DNA from: Aquincola tertiaricarbonis
Lineage (GTDB): Bacteria > Pseudomonadota > Gammaproteobacteria > Burkholderiales > Burkholderiaceae_C
DNA: 64,000 bases
Direction: 5' to 3'
NCBI RefSeq assembly: GCF_000969605.1
Contig: NZ_JZUE01000017.1
Location: 81,386 to 145,385 of the forward strand
Part shown: in pieces, positions 57,635 to 64,000 of the stretch
Layout: each line of letters begins with the position of its first letter
Position numbering within the stretch: the stretch's first letter is position 1
Notes under the pieces: generated by a model
What the model saw: the letters and a program-made list of their open reading frames with translations, nothing else
Database searches by the model: none
Told to the model about the DNA's origin: nothing
Program-made: the position numbers and the translations under genes

Positions 57635-57967
57635 TCAAGAGCGCCTTGGGGGCTCCCCCCTGCGCACCCCCGCCCATGCCCGTTGAGTGGCCGTCCGGTG
57701 CTCCTCTCCGCTCAACGTGCCTTCTTCCAACAGTCGGTCAAGCAGGTAGACCCGGGCTGCGGCTTTGTAGGTCCACGAGGTACTGGCCGATGCGTCCACT
57801 TGGCGGTAATTGAGGAGCTGGTACTTGGCGTCTGATTGCATGAGGCGCCGGTGCAGTGCCATCGCCCTTAGCCACGCCCGCACTTTGCGGAACGCTCTGA
57901 AGACGAAAAAGACAAGGACGACAGCGGAAGCGCCGTACCAAAGGAAGAGAGGCGCCAGGGGGTCCAT
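57635..57967 (-). CDS. Hypothetical single-pass membrane protein
   Basis: A 110-residue protein with one N-terminal hydrophobic helix (about 5-23, LFLWYGASAVVLVFFVFRA), then a basic stretch and a soluble helical C-terminus. The ribosome site is poor. Small membrane proteins in temperate elements can act in superinfection exclusion or lysis control, but there is nothing specific here. Confidence 0.5.
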   Translation of the reverse strand: MDPLAPLFLWYGASAVVLVFFVFRAFRKVRAWLRAMALHRRLMQSDAKYQLLNYRQVDASASTSWTYKAAARVYLLDRLLEEGTLSGEEHRTATQRAWAGVRRGEPPRRS

Positions 57968-58081
57968 GGAGGAGCTGCAGTTACGACGGCCGGACGATGC
58001 CCCATTCCGTCACGTCCTGCAACATGCGAAGGCGCCGTCCCCTTTCGCCAGGCTGTGTTTGCCCTTCAAGAAGGTCCAGTG

Positions 58082-58975
58082 CTACCCGAGCACCGTCCGG
58101 GACACCTCACGGCACCCATCGGCCACGTTGACGAAGTACTCCGGGCTTCCCCAGAAAGTAGCCCGAAGCGCGACCGCATGAAGCTCCGCCATGACCTCCA
58201 CGATGACCACCGTGTCCCCGTCCTCGTCTGCGGTGCTCTGGAAGGCCGCCAGGGCTGCCTCAGCGGTGGGATAGTGCTGGGCGGCCAAGTGGTCGTCACC
58301 CTCGTAGTGGGCCCGGTAGAGCCTCACGGGGGCCTTCAGGGCCTGACGTTCCTCGCGCATGCTCTCGGAGGTCAGCACTCGGGCCCACGAAGGGCCCCTT
58401 CTCGCCATCTCCGCGATGACGGGGGCGTGGTCGCAAGCTTCAAGCTGATGCCACCACTTGAGCAGCAGCTTGGCCCAGGCGTTGGCTTCCATGAGCGGGG
58501 ACACTTCCAGCAGCGCGGAGCCGGTCCTGTCGTCGCGTCCTTCGTACTGACGGTATGCGGCCTTCACGCAGCGGTCAGCCAGATGGAAGGTCAGGCCCTC
58601 GGTGCCGTTGGCCAGGATGGGCCGGACCGCGGACCTGGTCTTCCGAGGCTTCATCACCTGCGGCAGGAGGAAGCTGGAAGCGGGCTTGGTAGGCCAAATT
58701 TCCTGACGGTCGGGAAAAGAGCCGGACCGTCTGACCCCGACGACTGTCGTTGGGGTCCCAGCCAGGCCCTCAACGTACCCCTTCAACCTCTCCCGGCCCC
58801 TCGGGGACTTGAAGTAGGCGTCCAAGAGCCCCTCAAGGCTCTCTACGGCCATCCGCCGACTCACCCTAATGCCTACCTGCGTGTTCGGGTCAGGCATCTT
58901 GTAGAGCCCGTTGCGGGGCTTGGTGACCTCCGCCGCGAGCTGGGCGAAGAACGCTGCACCGGTGTCCTTAGGCAT
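58082..58975 (-). CDS. Hypothetical protein, element early region
   Basis: A 297-residue soluble protein of unknown family. Notable segments are a charged N-terminal half (SRRMAVESLEGLLDAYFKSPRGRERLKGY split) and a Trp-rich helix NAWAKLLLKWWHQLEACDH near the middle; the end has AELHAVALRATFWGSPEYFV. No catalytic motif seen. The start overlaps the stop of the upstream gene by 8 bp, so the two form an operon under the HTH gene's region. Confidence 0.6.
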   Translation of the reverse strand: MPKDTGAAFFAQLAAEVTKPRNGLYKMPDPNTQVGIRVSRRMAVESLEGLLDAYFKSPRGRERLKGYVEGLAGTPTTVVGVRRSGSFPDRQEIWPTKPASSFLLPQVMKPRKTRSAVRPILANGTEGLTFHLADRCVKAAYRQYEGRDDRTGSALLEVSPLMEANAWAKLLLKWWHQLEACDHAPVIAEMARRGPSWARVLTSESMREERQALKAPVRLYRAHYEGDDHLAAQHYPTAEAALAAFQSTADEDGDTVVIVEVMAELHAVALRATFWGSPEYFVNVADGCREVSRTVLG

Positions 58976-59384
58976 GGCCCACGCCAGCCTTGTAGCCGCC
59001 CTGCTGCCAAGCCGTGAGGTCGGCCGGGGTCAGGCCGGGGCGCAGGTAGTGGATGCGAGCGCCGTAGCCGAAGAGGTCGAAGTTGAAGCTCCCTTCGGGG
59101 CATCCGTCTTGTGGGTCCATCCAGACATCCACCCGCAGGCGGTTGACGCTTCCTCCGAGGCTCTTGTTGAGGTCCACGAAGATGGCATCGGTACGGGTGC
59201 TGTCGTAGGGGAGGCCCAGCTCCTCGCATTCCTCGTCGTCCAGCTCCTCATAAGCAAGAACGCAGCGGGTGGAGATTATCTTGGCAGCCAGCGAGGCCAG
59301 TTTGTTGACCAGGCTGTGGGCCAGGGAGTCGGCCTTGGCGGCCAGGTGGGCGGACACGGGGAAGCGTGCGAAGGGAAAACGCAT
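58968..59384 (-). CDS. Hypothetical protein, element early region
   Basis: A 138-residue protein. The N-terminal part is helical (AHLAAKADSLAHSLVNKLASL); the acidic centre (YEELDDEECEELGLPY) precedes a beta-rich end (RLRVDVWMDPQDGCPEGSFNFDLF split). The ATG at 59384 with a CGGAG site is preferred to an upstream start at 59525, which would cross the operator-like repeat at 59443-59461. No family recognised. Confidence 0.6.
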   Translation of the reverse strand: MRFPFARFPVSAHLAAKADSLAHSLVNKLASLAAKIISTRCVLAYEELDDEECEELGLPYDSTRTDAIFVDLNKSLGGSVNRLRVDVWMDPQDGCPEGSFNFDLFGYGARIHYLRPGLTPADLTAWQQGGYKAGVGHA

Positions 59385-59457
59385 GGAGTCACTCCGGAGA
59401 GGAATCGGCCTAGACGGTATGCCCGGACTCGATGGAGTAACTGTAGGTATTTCAAGC

Positions 59458-59682
59458 CTACCGGTCAACCATCTTTTTCGTCGGATGCAAATCGAGTTTG
59501 AGGAGTAGCAGCTCCCACGCTGCAAGGGGCATCTGACGGTGCTTCACCGAGGCAGCAGGAGCACACCAATTGTGCCAAGCGTTCATCTGCACGTGGACCA
59601 GAGCAGCGGCCTCGGAGCGGGTAACCCCAGCGGATGTGACGACCTCACGAATTTGGTCAGGAGTGGGCGGGGTAATGTCCAT
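59458..59682 (-). CDS. Phage HTH regulator (Cro/YdaS-like)
   Basis: A 74-residue protein in the form of small phage HTH proteins: IREVVTSAGVTRSEAAALVHVQMNAW corresponds to the HTH, followed by MPLAAWELLLLKLDL, a tail common in this group. It probably binds the repeat-rich DNA upstream (59751-59828). A CATAAT hexamer on its strand at 59694-59699 may be its -10 box; the leader is short and lacks a ribosome site. Confidence 0.72.
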   Translation of the reverse strand: MDITPPTPDQIREVVTSAGVTRSEAAALVHVQMNAWHNWCAPAASVKHRQMPLAAWELLLLKLDLHPTKKMVDR

Positions 59683-59715
59683 GGGGTCAGTGTATTATGT
59701 GAGTCGTGAGTGGAA

Positions 59716-59732
59716 ACCCCCACTAAGGGGGT
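59716..59732. promoter_or_regulatory. Small hairpin in the HTH gene leader region
   Basis: ACCCCC (59716-59721) and GGGGGT (59727-59732) pair around a 5-nt loop, 34 bp upstream of the HTH gene. There is no T-run on either side, so it is either an operator or a weak terminator. Confidence 0.35.
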
Positions 59733-59750
59733 GCCGGTAGCAGGCCCCAT

Positions 59751-59828
59751 ACTCCCTGAACGGGGAATGTCGAAAGGGGATAGTTACTGAACGGGGAGTA
59801 TTGCGAGCGAGTATTCCCCTTTCGGGGA
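59751..59828. promoter_or_regulatory. Operator array between integrase and HTH gene
   Basis: CTGAACGGGGA occurs twice (59756-59766 and 59787-59797, 31 bp apart). CGAAAGGGGA (59771-59780) has its inverse TCCCCTTTCG at 59815-59824, and TCCCC-TTTC-GGGGA (59815-59828) forms a hairpin just after the integrase stop. The mixture of direct and inverted repeats suits a phage control region bound by Cro-like proteins. Confidence 0.55.
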
Positions 59829-59834
59829 CGAGTA

Positions 59835-61073
59835 TCAGGTGGGGTACCTCACCAGCTCAAGGGCCGCGGCCTTGGTGGCTAGGGATGCGCCCCCCGAGTA
59901 CAGCCCGTAGGTGATCCGCGGCTTCTCATGGCCCACGATGTCCGCCGCGAGGTTCTCGGACACCCCAGCGTCCTCCAGAAGCGTCACCAGCGTCTTTCGC
60001 AAGGAGTGGAAGACATGGCCCGCATCGAACCCGAGAGAGGTCTTCAAGCGCCCGAAGCGCTTCCCGATGGCGTTGGACCGGTCCCCGTACTTGTTGAAGG
60101 TCAGACCAGCGAACAGGTAGCCATCGTCCGAGGCGCCCTTCCTGGCCTTGACCATGTCGGCCACAGCACTGTGAAGCGGAACCTCGCGCACCCCCGCGGC
60201 TGTCTTCGCGTCCCCGATGGTGAAGGACTTGGCCTTGATGTCGGCCACCTTGAGGCTGCACAGCTCCTCGATGCGGGCTCCGCTGTACGCGCCCAGTCTG
60301 ATGAGGTCAGCCAAGGCCACATCCCCGCCCTCCTCCGCGGCCTTCCAGAGCCTTGGGACATCCGCGGGAGCGAAGGGCACCCAAGAGTCCCCCACGGTCT
60401 TCCTAGCGGCCCTTGGAGGTCTGTAGACGAACGGGAAGGCGTTCGGGGTCACCGCGTCCACCGACTCAAGGTAGCGCCAGTAGCTGCGCCAGAATGACAC
60501 CATGCGCTTGAGCGAGGCCGGTGAGGTTCCAGTCTTCGCGAGGTGGTCCACCCACTTCCGGGCTGCGGTGGCTGTCATGTCCTCGATGGCTGGGAACTTG
60601 GCGAGGAGCGCCTTCACGTCCTTGGCCGCTTGGTCCTGGGTCTTCTGTGCAAGGTGCGATGTGGATGCTGCCCAGCCATCCAAATGCTCGATGCTCGGCG
60701 TGCGGAGCCCAAGGGCCACGTCCCCGAAGTGCTCGGCTGTCTCGGTGCCCCGTATCTTCGCCAGTTCCTGAGCCCTGTCCTGCAGCATCCCGTGAGCGAT
60801 GGCCTCCGCTTCTTGATTGCCCTGCCCCCTGGCCTCGGCCATCGTGCGGCGCCACAGCTTCAGTTCCTCCTGCACCGCATCCGGCTCGCCCTCGGCCTGC
60901 CGAAGCTCGGCCTTCCATAGAGCGATGACCGGCCCTGCGAGGACCTCTGCTCGGCGCTTGTCGGGTGTCCCAAGAGACTGCAGGAACTTGGTCTTGCCGA
61001 GCTTCTCGCGGAGGGCTTCGGGGACCTTCAGTGTGGCGTACCAGAGGTTGCGGCGCTTCTCGATGTGGGACAT
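59835..61073 (-). CDS. int: Tyrosine integrase of the 15-kb element
   Basis: A 412-residue phage-type tyrosine recombinase. N-terminal arm-binding and core-binding regions precede the catalytic set: Arg in GAYSGARIEELCSL, Lys in GDAKTAAGVREV, the His-x-x-Arg of HSLRKTLVTLL, His in DIVGHEKPRI and Tyr in TYGLYSGG. It lies 100 bp from attR and reads away from it. Arm-type repeats at 61099-61124 sit 26 bp before its start, so it may repress itself. ATG 61073 has a CGGAG site. Confidence 0.92.
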   Translation of the reverse strand: MSHIEKRRNLWYATLKVPEALREKLGKTKFLQSLGTPDKRRAEVLAGPVIALWKAELRQAEGEPDAVQEELKLWRRTMAEARGQGNQEAEAIAHGMLQDRAQELAKIRGTETAEHFGDVALGLRTPSIEHLDGWAASTSHLAQKTQDQAAKDVKALLAKFPAIEDMTATAARKWVDHLAKTGTSPASLKRMVSFWRSYWRYLESVDAVTPNAFPFVYRPPRAARKTVGDSWVPFAPADVPRLWKAAEEGGDVALADLIRLGAYSGARIEELCSLKVADIKAKSFTIGDAKTAAGVREVPLHSAVADMVKARKGASDDGYLFAGLTFNKYGDRSNAIGKRFGRLKTSLGFDAGHVFHSLRKTLVTLLEDAGVSENLAADIVGHEKPRITYGLYSGGASLATKAAALELVRYPT

Positions 61074-61098
61074 GTGGCGGACTCCGGTTTGTACCCAG

Positions 61099-61124
61099 TT
61101 TCCCCCACGCCTTTCCCCCACGCA
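61099..61124. repeat. Arm-type integrase repeat, right end
   Basis: Exact copy of the 26-bp tandem repeat at 46233-46258 (unit TTTCCCCCACGCC), same orientation. It overlaps the integrase promoter region and lies 50 bp from the attR core. Confidence 0.72.
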
Positions 61125-61174
61125 ACCCCCTCATCTTCCCTCTACAAAGGAGAAATCAGGCTCCAAGCGGAGTG

Positions 61175-61190
61175 TCCCGCTCTCTCCGCC
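61175..61190 (+). repeat. attR core (16-bp direct repeat)
   Basis: Exact copy of TCCCGCTCTCTCCGCC from the tRNA-Ser 3' end. The flanking bases differ on both sides (G before and after, versus A in the tRNA), so the shared core is 16 bp. Confidence 0.86.
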
Positions 61191-61205
61191 GGAATACTCT
61201 GCCTG

Positions 61206-61226
61206 TACGGCGACAGTACGCGACAG
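61206..61226. repeat. Tandem short repeats before the second integrase
   Basis: TACGGCGACAG (61206-61216) and TACGCGACAG (61217-61226) are adjacent near-copies; a further CGACAG is at 61308-61313. Possible arm sites of the second integrase. Confidence 0.35.
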
Positions 61227-61280
61227 ACAGTGCACGTAAGCAGTTGATTTGACTGCGTTTTCTCCTGAATCCAGACTGCT

Positions 61281-61299
61281 GCGCCGTGACACACGGCGC
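61281..61299. promoter_or_regulatory. Perfect 8-bp hairpin before the second integrase
   Basis: GCGCCGTG (61281-61288) and CACGGCGC (61292-61299) form a perfect stem with a 3-nt loop, 64 bp before the integrase start. No T-run follows. Operator or leader structure. Confidence 0.4.
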
Positions 61300-61363
61300 C
61301 GGTAGCGCGACAGCAAATGCAGCGCTTACTGGCGGATAGGCAGGCGGATAAGGAGAGCTCCAC

Positions 61364-62650
61364 ATGCCACGCAAGCGCCTTCCGACGCGCCTGCACCTGC
61401 TTTCGGTGCGCGCGGTTCAGACGGCCCCTGACGGCGACCATTCAGACGGTGGCAACTTGCTGCTGCGAGCATGTGGCGACAGCGCCACATGGGTCTTCCG
61501 CTACACAGCGGCCACCGGCAAGCGGCGTGAGATGGGACTCGGCCCGGCCCATCGAGCCAACCCTGCCCAAGCCGGCCAGTCGTTGACCGGCGCCCGCGAG
61601 CTGGCCGCAGAGGCACGCACCCTGCTGCAGCGAGGCGTCGACCCGATTGACGAACGCGACCAGCGGCGCGACGCGCAGCGGCAAGCTGTCGAACAGGCGA
61701 AGGCGGCAAAGATGCAGCAGGCCCTAACCCTGGCCTGCGCGGCGCGTGACTACCACCAGCGCGTCATCGAGCCCAGCCGGACGGCTAAGCACGCTGCGCA
61801 GTGGATTAGCAGCCTGGAAAATCATATGCCGGTGGCGTTGTGGCATGCGCCGGTGAGCAGCATCACCGCGCCGGCGCTGCTGAGCGCGCTGGCCGCCATC
61901 AAGCCACACGAGCGGGCACGAAACGTGACCGCCAATGCCAGATTGGACGAGACGGTGCAGCGCGTCCGCCAGCGGCTGGATGCGGTATTCGAGGACGCCG
62001 TTTTCCACGGCTGGTGCGGTACGAATCCGGCAGCCGCGATCCGCCGCAAGCTGCGCGAGGGGATGCCCCGCCGTGAGCGCGGCCAGCTGGCGGCCCTGCC
62101 CTACCGCGAGGCGCCTGAATTCATGCGCCGCCTGAGGGCCACTGAGGGCATTGCGGCCCGGGCCTTGGAACTCGCCGTGTTGACGGCAGCACGAACAAGC
62201 GAGGTGATCGACGCCACCTGGCAGGAGATCGATCTCGACGTGGCGCTGTGGGTAGTACCCGCGGCACGGATGAAAGCCGGAGAGGATCACGCGGTCTACC
62301 TCACACCGCGCGCGGTGGCGCTGCTGTGCGCGCTGCAGCGGTACGGACAGGCATTTGTGTTCCCCAGCCCGAGGCTTGACGGCAAACAGCTGTCCAACAT
62401 GGCGCTGCTGGCCGTGCTGGGCCGCATGGGCGAGCGCAAACGGACCACCGTGCACGGCCTGTGCCGGGCAACGTTCAGCACCTGGGCCAACGAGACCGGC
62501 GCCGGTAGACCAGACGTCATCGAGGCTTGCCTGGCCCATGAGGAAGGTAACCGCGTGCGGGCCGCCTACAACCGCGCCAAATTCGCCAACGAGCGCCGGG
62601 CCTTATTGCAGGACTGGGCGAACTACCTTGGCACCACCAAAGAGATGTAA
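61364..62650 (+). CDS. P4-type tyrosine integrase of the second island
   Basis: A 428-residue integrase with a DUF4102-like N-terminus (about 15-95, GGNLLLRACGDSATWVFRYT then KRREMGLGP). A core-binding domain follows, then the catalytic domain: Arg in LTAARTSEVI, Lys in ARMKAGEDH, HGLCRATFSTWA for the His-x-x-Arg pair, His in CLAHEE and Tyr in RAAYNRAKF. This layout belongs to islands that insert at tRNA 3' ends. An AAGGAGAG site precedes the ATG. It is not closely related to the integrase at 59835. Confidence 0.9.
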   Translation: MPRKRLPTRLHLLSVRAVQTAPDGDHSDGGNLLLRACGDSATWVFRYTAATGKRREMGLGPAHRANPAQAGQSLTGARELAAEARTLLQRGVDPIDERDQRRDAQRQAVEQAKAAKMQQALTLACAARDYHQRVIEPSRTAKHAAQWISSLENHMPVALWHAPVSSITAPALLSALAAIKPHERARNVTANARLDETVQRVRQRLDAVFEDAVFHGWCGTNPAAAIRRKLREGMPRRERGQLAALPYREAPEFMRRLRATEGIAARALELAVLTAARTSEVIDATWQEIDLDVALWVVPAARMKAGEDHAVYLTPRAVALLCALQRYGQAFVFPSPRLDGKQLSNMALLAVLGRMGERKRTTVHGLCRATFSTWANETGAGRPDVIEACLAHEEGNRVRAAYNRAKFANERRALLQDWANYLGTTKEM

Positions 62651-63075
62651 GTCCGCCCGTACGCTGACCCGTTCACATGCTTACACAGAGTCCCAGTAAG
62701 ACAGCATGAAACTGGGAATGTGCAGCCAGCGCGACCCAGCCTAGCAGACGCTGCAGCGGTAGAAGACGAGGCCGGCTCTGGCACAGGGATGCAGCACGCC
62801 TGATGCCCGAACTGATTTCCACGAACGCGGGGGAGCTGTGGGCAGTGGCGCGGATCGTCGTGGGCCTCGTGGAAGTGCGGAAGGCCAATTCCGGCGTCGC
62901 CACGCACCCGCTCGACGAAGGTTTTGCCATTCACACCGGTGGTCCACCAATCCGGCGTTCCTGGAGGGTCATGACGAGCAGCGCAATCACGCGGGACCCT
63001 GCTCGGCATCCGTTGCTGCCTGGGCCCGGAGCCACGCCGGCCGCCCCAAGGTGGCGCCTGGTCGTCTTTGCCGTC
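62651..63075. other. Region without a supported gene
   Basis: A 425-bp gap between the second integrase and the leftward 261-residue gene. Open frames exist on both strands (for example 62623-63009 minus and 62803 onward plus), but they are Arg/Pro/His-rich, overlap each other, lack ribosome sites and match no family I know. It may hold decayed gene remains. Confidence 0.5.
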
Positions 63076-63861
63076 TTAGCGCAGGCCCAGCTCAGACGGC
63101 GACAGGTCGTAGTCGACGATCGCTTGGCGGATCCAGACCAGCGCCCCCCGGCGCTCGCGCTGCCTGGCTGCCTCGGCCTCGGCTTGCAGCGCACGCAGCC
63201 GCTGAAGCATCGCGGGATAGCGTGGCCAGGCGTCGCCGCCTTCTGCGACCTCTTGCACCGCGGAACGCACCTGCTCCAGGCGCGCCGGCGCCAGGTGAGC
63301 CGGCTCCGTGCCTGGGACCCGCTCGGTCAACACGTCTGGCCCTTGCCTCGGGACAGGGACTGTGTCGTTCGGACGCGTGATGGTGACTTCACCATGCAGT
63401 CGTCGCCTCGAACGCCGACGCTTCGGGGCCTCGGCGCTTTCCACGTCGTCGGCACCGGTCTCCGGGCTGGCGGGCGCTTGCGCGCCTGCGGCCGTCAACG
63501 GACGTGCCGTCTGCAAGCTCGCCTCGGTGGACGCAGGCGACGGCAATCGGAACACGCGGGGTGGTCGCGCGGCTTCGTCCGCAGGTGCCGCCGCCAGTTC
63601 AGGCAGCGAAGGCTGTTCGACCCTACCCTTGACGACGGTGACCACCGGTGCGGCGTCCGGCTGCTGCGCTGGACGTTGTGAGAAAAAGGCTTCGGCTGCC
63701 AGACGCGCCGCGCTCGGCGCAGTTTGGACTTCAGGGATCTCGAACGGATGGGGCACAGGAAAGTTGGGTGACAGGCCAAGTAGGGGCGGAGGGCCCATGG
63801 GAGGCCGAAGCCGCGGCAGCCCACCGGCCGCGCTGTCCGGGCTGAAAACGTCGTCGGCCAT
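63076..63861 (-). CDS. Pro/Ala-rich protein with H-NS-like C-terminal segment
   Basis: A 261-residue protein. The first 130 residues are Pro/Ala-rich and probably disordered; a basic patch KRRRSRRRLHGEV lies near 155-167. The C-terminal about 75 residues are helical (AWPRYPAMLQRLRALQAEAEAARQRER split) and end in WIRQAIVDYDLSPSELGLR, similar to the I-x-x-x-I-x-x-Y-x-L-x-x-x-x-L-G stretch of H-NS family proteins. ATG 63861 is chosen; an ATG 48 bp upstream is possible. A silencing or structural role is speculative. Confidence 0.5.
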   Translation of the reverse strand: MADDVFSPDSAAGGLPRLRPPMGPPPLLGLSPNFPVPHPFEIPEVQTAPSAARLAAEAFFSQRPAQQPDAAPVVTVVKGRVEQPSLPELAAAPADEAARPPRVFRLPSPASTEASLQTARPLTAAGAQAPASPETGADDVESAEAPKRRRSRRRLHGEVTITRPNDTVPVPRQGPDVLTERVPGTEPAHLAPARLEQVRSAVQEVAEGGDAWPRYPAMLQRLRALQAEAEAARQRERRGALVWIRQAIVDYDLSPSELGLR

Positions 63862-63926
63862 TCGAACAGCTGCTGCTCTCGGTGCGGCGCGTCTCGCACT
63901 CTTCAACACGCGCCCGAGGGACCGGA

Positions 63927-64000
63927 TCAGCTTTCGACGCGGAACGACTCCAGCGCACTGCCATTGGCGAGCGCCTGCTTGAGCCAGTTGGGCCGCAGGC
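63927..64000 (-). CDS. C-terminal end of a putative H-NS-like DNA-binding protein (partial)
   Basis: The last 23 residues of a protein entering from the right edge: LRPNWLKQALANGSALESF then RVES. It matches the RxPxWLxxxLxxGxxLxxF ending of H-NS-type DNA-binding domains. The stop TGA is at 63927-63929. The rest lies outside the window. Confidence 0.45.
   Translation of the reverse strand, partial: LRPNWLKQALANGSALESFRVES

Larger units (their letters stand above)
46155..61190. mobile_element. 15-kb integrative element with T7-like ejection genes, inserted in tRNA-Ser
   Basis: Bounded by identical 16-bp repeats (tRNA 3' end at 46155-46170 and a copy at 61175-61190) and by matching 26-bp arm-type repeats inside each end. 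It has a tyrosine integrase at the right end. Cargo read mostly leftward: integrase, HTH, unknown early genes, an oppositely oriented serine recombinase, helicase, and T7-like internal virion proteins, ending in DUF2806. No terminase, portal, major capsid, tail tube or RNA polymerase gene is recognisable. It is either a decayed podoviral prophage or a satellite-like element that borrows capsids. Confidence 0.85.
61175..64000. mobile_element. Left part of a second genomic island at the same tRNA-Ser site
   Basis: Beyond attR a second, unrelated integrase reads rightward, followed by poorly coding DNA and H-NS-like genes. If the 15-kb element were removed, this island would adjoin the tRNA directly, so the two are in tandem. 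The right end is outside the window. Confidence 0.6.

Noticed and set aside
46155..61190. Reading the element as an intact T7-like prophage
   Set aside because: No terminase, portal, capsid, tail tube, tail fibre or RNA polymerase gene is recognisable, and the coding space is filled by other genes.
62803..63681. 292-codon plus-strand frame in the second island
   Set aside because: Most of it is antisense to the better supported 261-residue gene, its composition is Arg-rich, and it has no ribosome site or recognisable motif.

Overview
The window is a GC-rich chromosomal segment that most resembles a Burkholderiales betaproteobacterium, perhaps of the Rubrivivax/Leptothrix/Ideonella group (inference). 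The reasons are the core order rimP-nusA-infB-rbfA-truB-typA, a DUF3138-type porin, and a single polypeptide that joins a glucokinase-like domain to an RpiR regulator. No 16S rRNA is present, so the assignment rests on gene content and composition.

Layout. (1) 1-16367: an Lrp/AsnC regulator faces a long collinear polyamine operon. It encodes two class III aminotransferases, PuuB-, PuuD-, PuuA- and PuuC-like enzymes of the gamma-glutamyl-putrescine route, two tandem PotF-like binding proteins, PotG/PotH/PotI, an outer-membrane DUF3138 porin and an EamA exporter. (2) 16456-28500: a patatin-like lipase, then a leftward housekeeping block read rimP, nusA, infB, rbfA, truB, typA, an EamA transporter, an alpha/beta hydrolase and dusA. 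(3) 28686-30474: fabI with a strong terminator, and a SHOCT-tailed exported protein. (4) 30475-42252: a maltodextrin island with a LamB-type porin, alpha-glucosidase, MalK/E/F/G, a lipoprotein alpha-amylase and the glucokinase-like/RpiR fusion. Three near-identical 15-bp palindromes lie in front of it. (5) 42298-46171: a basic amino acid decarboxylase, an NfeD/SPFH pair and tRNA-Ser(GGA).

(6) 46155-61190 is a 15-kb element inserted at the 3' end of tRNA-Ser. It is bounded by a 16-bp direct repeat and has matching 26-bp tandem-repeat arm sites at both ends and a tyrosine integrase at the right end. It carries T7-like internal virion (ejection) proteins, including one with a muramidase-like C-terminus, a helicase, a serine recombinase, a phage HTH protein, a DUF2806 protein and several unknown genes. 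It has no recognisable terminase, portal, capsid or tail gene. (7) 61175-64000: a second element starts at the same tRNA remnant with its own P4-type integrase and leaves the window. Its last genes resemble parts of H-NS proteins.

The most promising items for follow-up are: the maltodextrin regulator, whose kinase domain has lost the catalytic Asp and altered the phosphate loop (a candidate pseudokinase sensor) with its palindromic operators; the ejection-protein-only integrative element; and the polyamine operon with its own porin and divergent Lrp regulator.
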